64,000 nucleotides of DNA from Bacteroides sp. (GCA_023665805.1 JAMPDJ010000003.1:1-64000); one strand, 5' to 3'; positions 35,172 to 44,621 are shown, counted from the first letter of the stretch. Notes: generated from the sequence alone by a model not told the origin. Numbers and translations are program-made.

Positions 35172-36215
35172 TCAAGGAAATGCGTGCCCGTATCTGCGCA
35201 AAGCCGCCAACAATTCATTATTTTCCTCCTTGGTCCCTATGGTTATGCGCAAGCCTCCCCGGCACAGGGCAACACGGTTGCGGTTACGCACCACTATGCC
35301 GTGGTCTATCAAATACTCGTATATGGCATCGGCATTCTCGACTTTCACCAACAGGAAGTTGGCGGAAGAGGGATACACCTGCTTCACCATGGGCAATTCG
35401 GCCAAACATGGAATCATGTGCGAACGCTCATGCTTCACTTCGTTTGTCCATCGTTCCAGACGTTCCACGTTCTGCAAGAGTTCCATGGCAGCATGTTGGG
35501 TTAGGAGATTCACATTGTAAGGATACTTCACCTTGTTGAAAAAGCCGATAATCTCCGATGAGGCAAAAGCCATGCCAAGACGTATGGCGGCCGAAGCCCA
35601 AGACTTGGAAAAAGTGTTAAGGACAATCATCCGCGGAAAGTGCTGAAGATATGCACGCATAGGCCTCAAGGCCGAGAAATCGCTATAGGCCTCGTCCACG
35701 ACTACTATTCCGGCGAACTCATCCAAAACCTTCTGCAACTCCCGTCTATCCATGTCATTGCCTGTGGGATTGTTCGGCGTGCATATCCATATCACCTTGG
35801 TATGTTCGTCACAAGCCTGCAACAAGGCATCAGCCGACATGGCATAGGTTGCGGAAAGGGGCACTGTCCTGTACTCCACATTGTTTATGGCGGCACACAC
35901 ACTGTACATTCCATACGTCGGTTCCATGGCCACCACATTGTCCACACCAGGTTCGCAGAATATCCTATATACCAAATCTATGGCCTCATCACTGCCATTT
36001 CCAAGGAATATGTTTTCATGCGGCACGCACTTTATGGTGGAAATACGCTCCTTCAACTGCTCCTGCAAAGGATCTGGGTAACGATTATAGGGGGCATTGT
36101 GAGCACTCTCATTGGCATCCAGGAAAACGTGTGCCGGACGTCCCTTGAATTCGTCTCTGGCACATGAATAAGGTTCCAATGCCAGGATATTTTTTCTTAC
36201 AAGGTGTTCTATCAT
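35172..36215 (-). CDS. hisC: Histidinol-phosphate aminotransferase
   Basis: PLP enzyme of histidine synthesis, 347 residues. DANESAHNAPYNRYPDP is the substrate-binding N-terminus, GNGSDEAIDLVYR the PLP phosphate contact, TPNNPTG the cofactor ring contact, and K204 in NTFSKSWASAAIRLG the aldimine lysine. RIGLG is replaced by RLGMA. Lies between hisD (146-bp gap) and hisB. The 36216-36361 gap shows no gene but has a GCCGAG/CTCGGC inverted repeat. Confidence 0.95.
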   Translation of the reverse strand: MIEHLVRKNILALEPYSCARDEFKGRPAHVFLDANESAHNAPYNRYPDPLQEQLKERISTIKCVPHENIFLGNGSDEAIDLVYRIFCEPGVDNVVAMEPTYGMYSVCAAINNVEYRTVPLSATYAMSADALLQACDEHTKVIWICTPNNPTGNDMDRRELQKVLDEFAGIVVVDEAYSDFSALRPMRAYLQHFPRMIVLNTFSKSWASAAIRLGMAFASSEIIGFFNKVKYPYNVNLLTQHAAMELLQNVERLERWTNEVKHERSHMIPCLAELPMVKQVYPSSANFLLVKVENADAIYEYLIDHGIVVRNRNRVALCRGGLRITIGTKEENNELLAALRRYGHAFP

Positions 36216-36361
36216 AATGTTCTCAACAACTGTGGCAACATGTCTGTTATATATATTATATAATGAACGATAGTGGTCAAATCCGGAATTTGCGACCTGA
36301 AGTCATAAGCCGCTTCCACCTCAAACGCCGAGAGGCAAGCAACTCGGCAAAGCACTTGCCA

Positions 36362-37648
36362 TCAAGGCTCAGGAGTCTCCAACCTCAGCGTCATGGCCAT
36401 GCGGTGCGCATCCAGCATCTCGGCCTCGGCCATGATCTCCACGGCATGTCCGATGCTGTCTATGCCTTGACGGGTAAGATGCTGGAATGTGATTTTACGG
36501 CAAAAGCTATCCAGATTGACTCCGCTATATGCTTTGGCATATCCACTGGTAGGCAGAGTATGGTTAGTGCCCGAAGCATAATCCCCTGCACTCTCGCAAC
36601 TGTAATGCCCAAGGAATACGCTGCCGGCGTTCACCACCATGCCAGCCCAGTCCAAGGCACTGTCCATGGCCAGGATAAGATGCTCAGGAGCATAGTCGTT
36701 GCAAATTTCGAAAGCCTGTCGCATATCCCTCAGCACCACTATGTGGCTATGCTGCAAGGATGAGGCAGCCAGTTCTCGCCGAGACAAGCCATCCAGCTGC
36801 CTTTTAACCTCGTCATACACCTGCATGGCCACTTCCCTGCTGTCGGTGAAGAGTATGCTCTGAGAATCCAGTCCGTGTTCGGCCTGACTAAGCATATCGG
36901 CCGCCACAAAAGCCGGACGACATGTATTGTCGGCCACGATGGCCACTTCGGACGGCCCCGCAGGCATGTCTATTGCCACATCTGCCATGCTTACCAATTG
37001 CTTGGCACAGGTGACATACTGGTTGCCGGGGCCGAATATCTTGCTCACGCGTGGTACCGACTCAGTGCCATATGCCATGGCACCTATGGCCTGTACACCA
37101 CCGCACTTGTAGATATGACGGACGCCTGCCACACGGGCGGCAAAGAGTATGGCAGGATGCATAGAACCGTCACGCGATGGCGGAGAACACAGCACCACCT
37201 CACGGCAACCGGCAATCCTGGCCGGTGTGGCCAGCATCAGCACGGTGCTGAACAATGGAGCCGTACCTCCGGGGATATAAAGCCCCACTTTCTCTATTGC
37301 CACAGACTTTTGCCAGCACTCCACCCCAGGAGCTGTCTCCACACGTATGGGCGACATGCGTTGTGCCTCGTGAAAACGGCTGATATTGTCATGCGCCAGG
37401 CGTATGGCAGCCTTCAGTTCATCGCTGAGCACTGTTTCGGCACGTTCCAGCTCATCCCTCGAAACCTCAAGGGCATCAAGTCCAACATGATCGAACTTCT
37501 GTTCATACTCCAGCACTGCGCGGTCGCCTCTCAGGCGCACATCCTCCAATACCGTGGCCACAGTGGCGTGCAAGTCGGCTGCATCCTTGTGAGGACGGCG
37601 AAGCAGTGCTTCATATTCCTCATGCGTAGGGTATAGTACTATGTCCAT
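36362..37648 (-). CDS. hisD: Histidinol dehydrogenase
   Basis: Zinc enzyme that oxidises histidinol to histidine in two NAD-dependent steps. 428 residues from the ATG at 37648. The frame extends to 37678, but those ten codons are not conserved. Motifs include GLYIPGGTAPLFSTVLM, GGVQAIGAMAYGTESVP, KIFGPGNQYVTCAKQLV, DMPAGPSEVAIVAD, the zinc ligands in SQAEHGLDSQS, and catalytic-type APEHLIL. Second gene of the his run. Confidence 0.95.
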   Translation of the reverse strand: MDIVLYPTHEEYEALLRRPHKDAADLHATVATVLEDVRLRGDRAVLEYEQKFDHVGLDALEVSRDELERAETVLSDELKAAIRLAHDNISRFHEAQRMSPIRVETAPGVECWQKSVAIEKVGLYIPGGTAPLFSTVLMLATPARIAGCREVVLCSPPSRDGSMHPAILFAARVAGVRHIYKCGGVQAIGAMAYGTESVPRVSKIFGPGNQYVTCAKQLVSMADVAIDMPAGPSEVAIVADNTCRPAFVAADMLSQAEHGLDSQSILFTDSREVAMQVYDEVKRQLDGLSRRELAASSLQHSHIVVLRDMRQAFEICNDYAPEHLILAMDSALDWAGMVVNAGSVFLGHYSCESAGDYASGTNHTLPTSGYAKAYSGVNLDSFCRKITFQHLTRQGIDSIGHAVEIMAEAEMLDAHRMAMTLRLETPEP

Positions 37649-37684
37649 GATAAATGTCAGAAACAAACGACAATCCAAGTAAAA

Positions 37685-38536
37685 TCACAATATCATCTTC
37701 TCTATAGGCATGACCAGGATACCCTGTGCGCCAAGCTCCTTCAAGCGGGAAATGATTTCCCAAAAGGACTTTTCGTCCACCACGGTATGTATGCTGCTCC
37801 ATCCCTCTGTCACCAAAGGCATGATAGTGGGAGACTTGGCACCCGGCAACACGGCCACTATCTCAGGAATGCGGTCGGTAGGGGCGTTCATCATCACATA
37901 CTTCTTGTTCTCCGCCGCTTTAACAGCCTCTATGCGAAAGAGCAAATCCTCCAGCAGGGCACGCTTCCGTGGCGACAGGTCGGGATTGGCAATCAGCAAG
38001 GCCTCGCTCTGCATTACCACCTCAACCTCTGCCAGATTGTTGCTGACCAAAGTGCTGCCACTGCTGACAATGTCAAAGATAGCATCGGACAATCCTATGC
38101 CGGGGCTGATTTCCACCGACCCCGTAATCACATGGATGTCAGCCGCAATGCGATTCTCCTGCAAGAAACGCCTGAGTATGTTGGGATACGAGGTGGCTAT
38201 CTTCTTGCCCTCAAACCAACAGAGACCGGGATAGTCAATGGCCTTGGGGATGGCCAGCGACATGCGACAACGGGAAAAACCCAAATGGCGCACAACGTCG
38301 GCAGTTTCCATACGCTCCTCATACTCGTTGCGCCCGACTATGCCCAGATCCGTCACCCCAGTGGCCACGCATTGAGGTATGTCATCATCACGAAGATAAA
38401 GCACCTCCATGGGAAAATCGGCACTTTTGACCAACAAGGTGCGCTTGCTCGTACTCACCTTTATGCCAGCCTCGGCCAGCAGAGACATAGTATCCTCAAA
38501 CAGTCTGCCTTTGGACTGCACTGCTATTCTCAACAT
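37685..38536 (-). CDS. hisG: ATP phosphoribosyltransferase (long form)
   Basis: First step of histidine synthesis (ATP + PRPP). 283 residues, the long HisG form with an ACT-like regulatory C-terminus (about 205-283, GAKSPTIMPLVTEGWSSIHT), so direct histidine feedback is expected and HisZ is not needed. The catalytic part begins LRIAVQSKGRLFEDTM, and ISPGIGLSDAIFDIVSSGST holds the PRPP loop. First gene of a minus-strand run hisG-hisD-hisC-hisB-recR-membrane protein-GNAT. The remaining his genes are not in the window. Confidence 0.96.
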   Translation of the reverse strand: MLRIAVQSKGRLFEDTMSLLAEAGIKVSTSKRTLLVKSADFPMEVLYLRDDDIPQCVATGVTDLGIVGRNEYEERMETADVVRHLGFSRCRMSLAIPKAIDYPGLCWFEGKKIATSYPNILRRFLQENRIAADIHVITGSVEISPGIGLSDAIFDIVSSGSTLVSNNLAEVEVVMQSEALLIANPDLSPRKRALLEDLLFRIEAVKAAENKKYVMMNAPTDRIPEIVAVLPGAKSPTIMPLVTEGWSSIHTVVDEKSFWEIISRLKELGAQGILVMPIEKMIL

Positions 38537-38624
38537 AATATCTTGTTTACCTTAATTTATAATATATGCGCTCATGCATACGCATACATGCGCGCGATTA
38601 TATCTCCCGCCTTTTCTTCAGTGG

Positions 38625-38632
38625 CAAAGATA
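38625..38632 (-). promoter_or_regulatory. -7 element (TATCTTTG) for the his run
   Basis: TAnnTTTG match on the minus strand, giving an hisG leader of about 80 nt. No His-rich leader peptide was seen in that stretch. Confidence 0.6.
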
Positions 38633-38695
38633 CGCTTTTTTTCAGTATTCGCTACATTTTGTTCTCCTTTATTCGACATTGCCAATAAAATTGTC

Positions 38696-38703
38696 TAATT
38701 TCG
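38696..38703 (+). promoter_or_regulatory. Probable -7 element (TAATTTCG) for udk
   Basis: One mismatch to TAnnTTTG, 40 bp before the udk start, divergent from the his promoter. Confidence 0.4.
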
Positions 38704-38743
38704 TGGCACAATACCAACAAACATCCATTCATATAATATCTCT

Positions 38744-39355
38744 ATGTACATAATAGGCATAGCCGGTGGCACAGGCAGCGGCAAGACAACGGTAGTGAAG
38801 AAAATAATGGAGGCCCTGAACGGCGAAAGTGTGGCACTGGTGCCACAGGACTCCTACTATAACGACAATACACATCTGACAATGGAGGAACGCCGTAAAA
38901 TCAACTATGACCATCCGGATGCATTTGACTGGAAACTGTTGCGCAAACAGATATGCGACCTCCGTGAAGGACGTGCCATTGAACAGCCTACATACGACTA
39001 CATCACCTCCAACCGCATGACCGATACCGTACACGTGGAACCATGCGAGGTGATAATCATCGAGGGAATCATGGCCCTCTATCGCAAGGACATGCGGGAC
39101 CTCATGGACCTGAAGATATACGTGGACACAGACTCGGACATTCGCCTCATCCGCAACATCATGCGCGACACAGTGGAACGCGGACGTACCACACAGATGG
39201 TGGTGGACCGCTATCTGTCGGTGCTGAAACCAATGCACGAGGAATTCGTGGAACCAACCAAGCGTTATGCCGACCTCATCATCCCTGAGGGCGGATGCAA
39301 CGAACAGGCCATAGACATCATGAGAACATACATACGGCACAGGCTGAGACCATAA
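38744..39355 (+). CDS. udk: Uridine kinase
   Basis: Pyrimidine salvage: phosphorylates uridine and cytidine. 203 residues, P-loop GIAGGTGSGKTTVVKK (5-20), acceptor-binding PQDSYYNDNTHLTMEERRKI and NYDHPDAFDW, then the lid region IRNIMRDTVERGRTTQM. Normal length. Single gene, divergent from the his run and followed by a terminator. Confidence 0.95.
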   Translation: MYIIGIAGGTGSGKTTVVKKIMEALNGESVALVPQDSYYNDNTHLTMEERRKINYDHPDAFDWKLLRKQICDLREGRAIEQPTYDYITSNRMTDTVHVEPCEVIIIEGIMALYRKDMRDLMDLKIYVDTDSDIRLIRNIMRDTVERGRTTQMVVDRYLSVLKPMHEEFVEPTKRYADLIIPEGGCNEQAIDIMRTYIRHRLRP

Positions 39356-39395
39356 CGACAGCCAGCATTCTTCATTGTTGCACATATAGATTTTT

Positions 39396-39424
39396 GAAGA
39401 CGTCGGATTTCATCCGGCGTCTTC
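39396..39424 (+). terminator. Hairpin terminator after udk
   Basis: 13-bp stem GAAGACGTCGGAT / ATCCGGCGTCTTC with one G-U pair and a 3-nt loop. Confidence 0.8.
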
Positions 39425-39523
39425 TTGTCATGGCCAGTCCCAAGCAAGCATGATCCCGCCCGTTCGGCTTGACGCGAACATGGCCCCCCTTCCGCAGTGG
39501 AAACCACATGATCCATCCGTTTT

Positions 39524-39592
39524 GACAATACTATTGTCACGCCCCAAGGCATACTATTGTCAGAGGCACGACAATAGTATTGTCGAGGTCAC
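39524..39592. repeat. Three 23-bp tandem units, each with a 15-bp palindrome
   Basis: Units start at 39524, 39547 and 39570. Units 1 and 3 are perfect 15-bp palindromes (GACAATACTATTGTC and GACAATAGTATTGTC), and unit 2 keeps the right 11 bases. Each is followed by an 8-nt GC-richer spacer. The array lies between the convergent 3' ends of udk and the ABC-F gene. A related array is at 51207-51298. Confidence 0.85.
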
Positions 39593-39614
39593 GTACATAG
39601 CGATGGTCATCGCA

Positions 39615-41438
39615 TCAGGCAAATTCCGACAGTTCCAGCCAGCGCATGGATTTCTCGTCCAATTCTTCATTCAGTACAGGAAGACGCTTGGACATCGTCG
39701 TGATTTCCTCCACAGAGATAGTGCCACTACTCAGCGCAGCCTCTATGTCTGCCTTTTCATGCTCCAAAGACTCGATGTCGTGCTCCAAAGATTCAAATTC
39801 CCGTCTCTCCTTGAAAGTCAGCCGGCGTTTCTTCTCTGTCAATCGCGGTTTCCCTCCCATCGGTGACGCGGCACATTGCGAACCCTTGGCCTTGGCGGCA
39901 TCCTCACGGACCTGGAGCTTCTGCGCCTCGCGATACTGCGTATAATTGCCTGGATAGTCCTTGACTTCCCCGTCACCGCGGAAGACCAACAGATGGTCTA
40001 CGACCTTGTCCATAAAGTACCGGTCATGTGAAACAATGATGACACACCCCCGAAAATCCTGCAGGTACTGCTCCAGAATTTGCAGGGTGACAATGTCCAT
40101 GTCGTTGGTAGGCTCGTCCAGGATGAGGAAATTGGGATTCTGCATCAATACGGTGCACAATTGCAAACGACGACGCTCTCCGCCGGAAAGTTTGTATATA
40201 TAGTTCTGCTGTTGCAACGGAGAGAACATGAAATGTTGCAGAAACTGCATCGCGGTCAGGTGCCTGCCTCCGCCCAAATCCACGTACTCGGCCACACGAC
40301 GCACGGCATCTATCACCTTCATGCCCTCGTCCACCTGCATGGGTTCCTGGCTGAAATAACCGAACCTCACCGTGTCGCCGACCACGAAGCGTCCGCTATC
40401 CGGCTGCACCAATCCCAGAAGCAGCTTCAGGAAAGTACTCTTGCCGGTACCGTTGTTACCCACGATACCCATCTTCTCGTAACGGGAGAAATTATAATAA
40501 AAGTCCCTCAATATCACCAGCTCCTCCCTACCCTTACCGGCAGGAAACGACTTGCTGACATACTCGGCCTCGAATATCTTGCTGCCTATGTAAGTGCTAT
40601 TGACCTGCAGCCTCAGCTTGTCCTCCTCGATATGGCGTTTGGCCTTCTTCTCCAATTCATAGAAAGCCTCTTCCCGGTACGATGCCTTATGACTACGTGC
40701 CTGCGGCGTGGAACGCATCCACGCCAGTTCGGTACGATACAGATTGTTGGCACGTGCTATTTCCGCCCGTGCGTTGTCTATGCGCTCCTGCCTTTTCTCA
40801 AGATAATAAGCATAGTTCCCACGATAGGCATACAGAGTCTCGTCGTCCAGTTCCAAAATCATGTTGCACACACGATCCAGGAAATAACGGTCGTGCGTCA
40901 CCATCAGCAATGTCATGCACTGACGCCCAAGATACGATTCCAGCCATTCAATCATCTCCAAGTCCAGATGATTCGTAGGCTCATCCAGAATCAGCAAGTC
41001 CGGATTCTGAATCAACACATTGGCCAAGGCCACACGCTTGACCTGCCCGCCGGAGAGCACTCCCATCCGGCGTGAAGTGTCGCCAATCTTCAACTTGTCC
41101 AATATCTGCTTGCACTGCACCTCCAAGGCCAAAGCCTCCTCGGTGTCGTCGCGCCTACGCCCAGCATGCCAGAAACAAGCATCCAATACCGACATCTCGG
41201 AAGGAAACACAGGAGACTGACGCAAGTAACCCAAACGTATGCCGTTTCTCAGCACCACTTTTCCACCATCGGGTTCGTCGTCACCGCCCAATATATTCAG
41301 CAGAGAGGTCTTTCCAGTACCGTTCTGTGCTATCAATCCCACACGTTGCCCCTCACCTATTCCGAGGCTTATATCACGAAAGAGCGTCTTGTCGCCCACC
41401 CTTTTCGTCAAATCCGTAGCTTGCAGATATACTTTCAT
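39615..41438 (-). CDS. ABC-F family ATPase (Uup-like)
   Basis: Soluble twin-ATPase of 607 residues acting on the ribosome or, for Uup, on replication and recombination intermediates. Domain 1 has Walker A GLIAQNGTGKTSLLN, signature LSGGQVKRV and Walker B LLILDEPTNHLD. Domain 2 has GIVGNNGTGKSTFLK, LSGGERRRLQL and FLILDEPTNDMD. The linker (about 230-290) is basic and helical. A C-terminal coiled coil (about 530-600: FESLEHDIESLEHEKADIEA) is the Uup-type DNA-binding tail, which favours Uup over translation-only ABC-Fs. Confidence 0.93.
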   Translation of the reverse strand: MKVYLQATDLTKRVGDKTLFRDISLGIGEGQRVGLIAQNGTGKTSLLNILGGDDEPDGGKVVLRNGIRLGYLRQSPVFPSEMSVLDACFWHAGRRRDDTEEALALEVQCKQILDKLKIGDTSRRMGVLSGGQVKRVALANVLIQNPDLLILDEPTNHLDLEMIEWLESYLGRQCMTLLMVTHDRYFLDRVCNMILELDDETLYAYRGNYAYYLEKRQERIDNARAEIARANNLYRTELAWMRSTPQARSHKASYREEAFYELEKKAKRHIEEDKLRLQVNSTYIGSKIFEAEYVSKSFPAGKGREELVILRDFYYNFSRYEKMGIVGNNGTGKSTFLKLLLGLVQPDSGRFVVGDTVRFGYFSQEPMQVDEGMKVIDAVRRVAEYVDLGGGRHLTAMQFLQHFMFSPLQQQNYIYKLSGGERRRLQLCTVLMQNPNFLILDEPTNDMDIVTLQILEQYLQDFRGCVIIVSHDRYFMDKVVDHLLVFRGDGEVKDYPGNYTQYREAQKLQVREDAAKAKGSQCAASPMGGKPRLTEKKRRLTFKERREFESLEHDIESLEHEKADIEAALSSGTISVEEITTMSKRLPVLNEELDEKSMRWLELSEFA

Positions 41439-41504
41439 ACCGCAAAATTACTAATAAGTCTTCAAAAAAGCCTAAACAGATACGCGTTTTTGCAGAAATT
41501 GTTA

Positions 41505-41512
41505 TAACTTTG
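41505..41512 (+). promoter_or_regulatory. -7 element (TAACTTTG) for rho
   Basis: TAnnTTTG match. Transcription would start about 41519, directly at the leader hairpin. Confidence 0.6.
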
Positions 41513-41522
41513 CATCATAAAA

Positions 41523-41546
41523 CGGAGCTGGGACTATTCCGCTCCG
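41523..41546 (+). promoter_or_regulatory. Terminator-like hairpin in the rho leader
   Basis: CGGAGC (41523-41528) pairs with GCTCCG (41541-41546) around 12 nt, followed by CCTTTTC. It lies at the very 5' end of the rho mRNA, 21 nt before the ATG. It could protect the mRNA end or act as an attenuator. Confidence 0.5.
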
Positions 41547-41567
41547 CCTTTTCATAACTCACCTTTT

Positions 41568-43313
41568 ATGCACACAAAAAGTCAATTGGAGTCCATGAGT
41601 ATGGACGAATTGCATGCTTTGGCTACCAACATAGGTGCCGAGCAAAGTGATGACCAGACAACACTTATTTATAATATAATAGATAAGGAGAGCGAAGTAG
41701 GCTCTACAGAGGCATCCACAGAGATACAGCCCCAAAAGCGCGGACGCAAATCAAAAGCCGAAAAGGAAGCCATGGCCACCTTGCAAACGGAGCAGCAAGC
41801 CACAGCAGCCGCAACGTCTGGCACGACAGAAGCAGAAAAGCCGCAACCCAAGAAACGCGGAAGAAAGTCCAAGGCCGAAAAGGAAGCCATGATGGCTGCC
41901 ATGATGTCACAGGAAACCACACAGAAAGCAGACGACGAGACTCCACGGGAACCCAAGAAACGCGGACGTAAACCCAAGATTCAAGTCACTGACACACCGG
42001 AACAACTTCCAGGACAACCGGAAACAACGGCACCAGCCGCAGACAAGACCACGGGAAAACAGCCCTTGTTCAAGATTATTCGCGACATACGTCCCACTTC
42101 CCTCATCCTTGCACAACTGCAGACCGCCCCACAAGTACAGGAGACACCGATACAGGAACTCCAGCCCAAGGGGACAGAACCGGCATATTCCTTTGGCGAT
42201 GCCATCACGGCCGAAGGCGTATTGGAGATGAGCACCGAGAATGCCAATGGCTTCCTGCGTTCGTCAGATTTTAACTACATGCCCTCGCCGGACGACATTC
42301 AAATCACATACCAGCAAATCAAGACTTATGGCCTGAAGACAGGCGACGTCGTCCGCGGTACCATCAACATGCCTTCACGTGGAGAAAAGTACTACACCAT
42401 GGGCAAGGTTCTCAGCATCAACGGATGCGACCCGCGCACAATCAAGAACCGCTCCCCGTTCGAAAATCTCACACCGCTCTTCCCTGACGAGAAATTCAAC
42501 CTTTGCAGCGGCCATAACGATCCTCTGTCGGTGCGTATCGTAGACCTCTTTGCTCCAATAGGCAAAGGACAGCGCGCATTGATCGTAGCCCAGCCAAAGA
42601 CAGGTAAGACAATACTGATGAAAGAGATAGCCAACGCCATAGCCAAGAACCATCCCGAGGCCTACATGATGATGCTGCTCATCGACGAACGCCCCGAAGA
42701 GGTAACAGACATGGCACGCACGGTAAACGCAGAGGTGATAGCATCCACTTTCGACGAACCTGCGGAACGCCACGTGCGCATAGCAGGCATTGTTTTGGAA
42801 AAAGCCAAGAGAATGGTGGAATGCGGACACGACGTAGTCATCTTCCTTGACAGCATCACGCGTCTGGCACGCGCCTACAATACCGTCACACCCGCCAGCG
42901 GCAAGGTGCTGACCGGTGGCGTGGATGCCAATGCCATGCACAAGCCCAAACGTTTCTTCGGTGCCGCACGCAACATCGAAGGCGGCGGTTCGCTCACCAT
43001 CATAGCAACCGCACTGATAGATACCGGCAGCAAAATGGACGAAGTCATCTTCGAGGAATTCAAGGGTACCGGCAACATGGAATTGCAACTGGATCGCATG
43101 CTGGCCAACAGGCGCATCTTCCCGGCCATAAACATCGTTCAGTCCAGCACACGTCGCGACGACCTTCTGCAGGACAAGTTCACCTTGGACCGCATGTGGA
43201 TTCTGCGTAAGTTACTCGCGGACATGAATGCGATAGAGGCCATGAACGAGTTGAAAGGCAAAATAGAGATGACGGCCAACAATGAGGAATTCCTCATCTC
43301 GATGAATTCATAG
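41568..43313 (+). CDS. rho: Transcription termination factor Rho with a long basic insert
   Basis: Hexameric RNA helicase that ends transcription. 581 residues: the N-terminal helical Rho_N segment (1-40), then an inserted low-complexity region of about 170 residues, the RNA-binding cold-shock domain (about 220-300) and the RecA-like ATPase (Walker [15 protein letters not shown] near 341, [24 protein letters not shown]). The insert carries three copies of a KRGRKxK AT-hook-like motif, two within near-identical [14 protein letters not shown] blocks. Bacteroides Rho is known to carry a disordered insert that drives phase separation, and this is its counterpart. Ends before a terminator. Confidence 0.96.
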   Translation: MHTKSQLESMSMDELHALATNIGAEQSDDQTTLIYNIIDKESEVGSTEASTEIQPQKRGRKSKAEKEAMATLQTEQQATAAATSGTTEAEKPQPKKRGRKSKAEKEAMMAAMMSQETTQKADDETPREPKKRGRKPKIQVTDTPEQLPGQPETTAPAADKTTGKQPLFKIIRDIRPTSLILAQLQTAPQVQETPIQELQPKGTEPAYSFGDAITAEGVLEMSTENANGFLRSSDFNYMPSPDDIQITYQQIKTYGLKTGDVVRGTINMPSRGEKYYTMGKVLSINGCDPRTIKNRSPFENLTPLFPDEKFNLCSGHNDPLSVRIVDLFAPIGKGQRALIVAQPKTGKTILMKEIANAIAKNHPEAYMMMLLIDERPEEVTDMARTVNAEVIASTFDEPAERHVRIAGIVLEKAKRMVECGHDVVIFLDSITRLARAYNTVTPASGKVLTGGVDANAMHKPKRFFGAARNIEGGGSLTIIATALIDTGSKMDEVIFEEFKGTGNMELQLDRMLANRRIFPAINIVQSSTRRDDLLQDKFTLDRMWILRKLLADMNAIEAMNELKGKIEMTANNEEFLISMNS

Positions 43314-43346
43314 GTACAGACAATAGCACAAGCATAAGACCATATC

Positions 43347-43382
43347 CGACCCCGTAATCCTATTACAGTGATTTCGGGGTCG
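43347..43382 (+). terminator. Probable terminator after rho
   Basis: 8-bp stem CGACCCCG / CGGGGTCG around a 20-nt loop, followed by TTGCATTT. A weak U-run makes it moderate. Confidence 0.55.
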
Positions 43383-43411
43383 TTGCATTTGCAGTATCAT
43401 TACAAAAATCG

Positions 43412-43419
43412 TATCTTTG
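43412..43419 (+). promoter_or_regulatory. -7 element (TATCTTTG) for the EFR1 gene
   Basis: TAnnTTTG match that overlaps an upstream in-frame TTG at 43417, so that codon cannot be the start and the ATG at 43450 is used. Confidence 0.6.
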
Positions 43420-43449
43420 CCGGAAAATGCACTCACCTATATCCATGAC

Positions 43450-44265
43450 ATGAAAACAGTAATACTCACCTTCTCTCCCACCGGCACATCGTCGGCCATA
43501 GCACAGGCCATAGCCCGTGGCACAGGCGTAACGGAAACATGTACCCTGGACGTGACATACGAACAGGCGGAAGCACAGCAATTCAAACAGGACACACTCG
43601 TCGTGGTATCCGTTCCGGTATACGGCGGACATGTAGCTCCCCTTGCCCTGAAGCGGTTGGAACATGTATACGGGCACGATACTCCGGCCGTGGCCGTGGT
43701 AGTGTACGGCAACAGGCACTACGAAGATGCCTTGAACCAACTGGCCGGCTTTCTTGACAGTCGAGGGTTTCGCGTTATTGCCGCAGGCACATTCATAGGC
43801 GAGCATTCCTACTCCACCCCTAAGACTCCCATTGCAGTCGGTCGCCCCAATGCCGGGGACATCCGTTTTGCCGAAGCGTTCGGAGACACCGTCATTCAAA
43901 GACTTTCAAGGAATCCTGCCCTGCCTGCAGTTGATGTTTCCACAATAGAAGCTCCCGCACAGGATTCTGAATCCAGCAGGCTTTTCAAACAAACAGTAAC
44001 AGGATGGATGCAGCAGGGGGTACCAATGCCAGCTGCTCCGCAAGTGGACACGGACCTATGCACCGGCTGCGGAACATGCGTGAACTGTTGCCCCACACAT
44101 GCCATCCCGGCAGATTCCCCAAGCACTACGGAAACGGAAACATGCATCAAATGTTGCGCCTGTGTCAAAGCTTGTCCGCTGGATGCCCGCTCGTTCTCCA
44201 CTCCTTTCTCGCTTTTGCTCAACCAGTACTTCGCTAATCCAAAAGACAACAAGACACTGCTATAA
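43450..44265 (+). CDS. EFR1-family ferredoxin (flavodoxin-like domain plus 2[4Fe-4S])
   Basis: A 271-residue redox protein. The N-terminal flavodoxin-like domain (VILTFSPTGTSSAIAQAIA, residues 4-22; PVYGGHVAPLALKRLEH) should bind FMN. The C-terminal domain has two [4Fe-4S] motifs, CTGCGTCVNCCP and CIKCCACVKACP. These proteins move electrons in anaerobes, and the partner is not evident here. The start is fixed by the promoter at 43412-43419. Short genes for a DUF-like protein and a glutaredoxin-like protein follow, making a small redox-flavoured cluster. Confidence 0.9.
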   Translation: MKTVILTFSPTGTSSAIAQAIARGTGVTETCTLDVTYEQAEAQQFKQDTLVVVSVPVYGGHVAPLALKRLEHVYGHDTPAVAVVVYGNRHYEDALNQLAGFLDSRGFRVIAAGTFIGEHSYSTPKTPIAVGRPNAGDIRFAEAFGDTVIQRLSRNPALPAVDVSTIEAPAQDSESSRLFKQTVTGWMQQGVPMPAAPQVDTDLCTGCGTCVNCCPTHAIPADSPSTTETETCIKCCACVKACPLDARSFSTPFSLLLNQYFANPKDNKTLL

Positions 44266-44296
44266 AAACGGCCGCCTCACCTATACATTATTATAT

Positions 44297-44593
44297 ATGT
44301 ACCGAAAATTCATCATCACCCAAGACGGGATCCTACGGTTCGGCATAGTGTACCAACACAATGAACTGCTGGACTATCACGAACATGGCGACGGAGGCGG
44401 AGGCTTGTGGAAATACGACCCTCTACGCGATGCCATCCTGCTGTACGGCCGTTCATTCGAGTTCGGACCGCCCGACTTCAGTAACCTTAAGCGAATAGAC
44501 AGAACGGGCTTGGACTGCAATAATGCCACCTTGCTATATCTTCCCCAGTGGCCGAACGAATCGGCAGCCGTGCCCGTCAGCATCCATCCATAA
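44297..44593 (+). CDS. Small conserved-looking protein, unknown
   Basis: A 98-residue cytoplasmic protein starting MYRKFIITQDGILRFGIVYQ and containing HEHGDGGGGLWKYDP and LLYGRSFEFGPPDFS. It is glycine- and aromatic-rich and begins 31 bp after the EFR1 gene, 28 bp before the glutaredoxin-like gene, so it is part of their transcript. No family is recognised. The even gene spacing supports it being real. Confidence 0.6.
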   Translation: MYRKFIITQDGILRFGIVYQHNELLDYHEHGDGGGGLWKYDPLRDAILLYGRSFEFGPPDFSNLKRIDRTGLDCNNATLLYLPQWPNESAAVPVSIHP

Positions 44594-44621
44594 AACAAAT
44601 CTCAACCAATCTACAACAGAC

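Noticed and set aside
39524..39592. CRISPR array
   Set aside because: The repeat step is 23 bp with 8-nt spacers and the units are palindromes. No cas gene is nearby. It does not fit any CRISPR layout.
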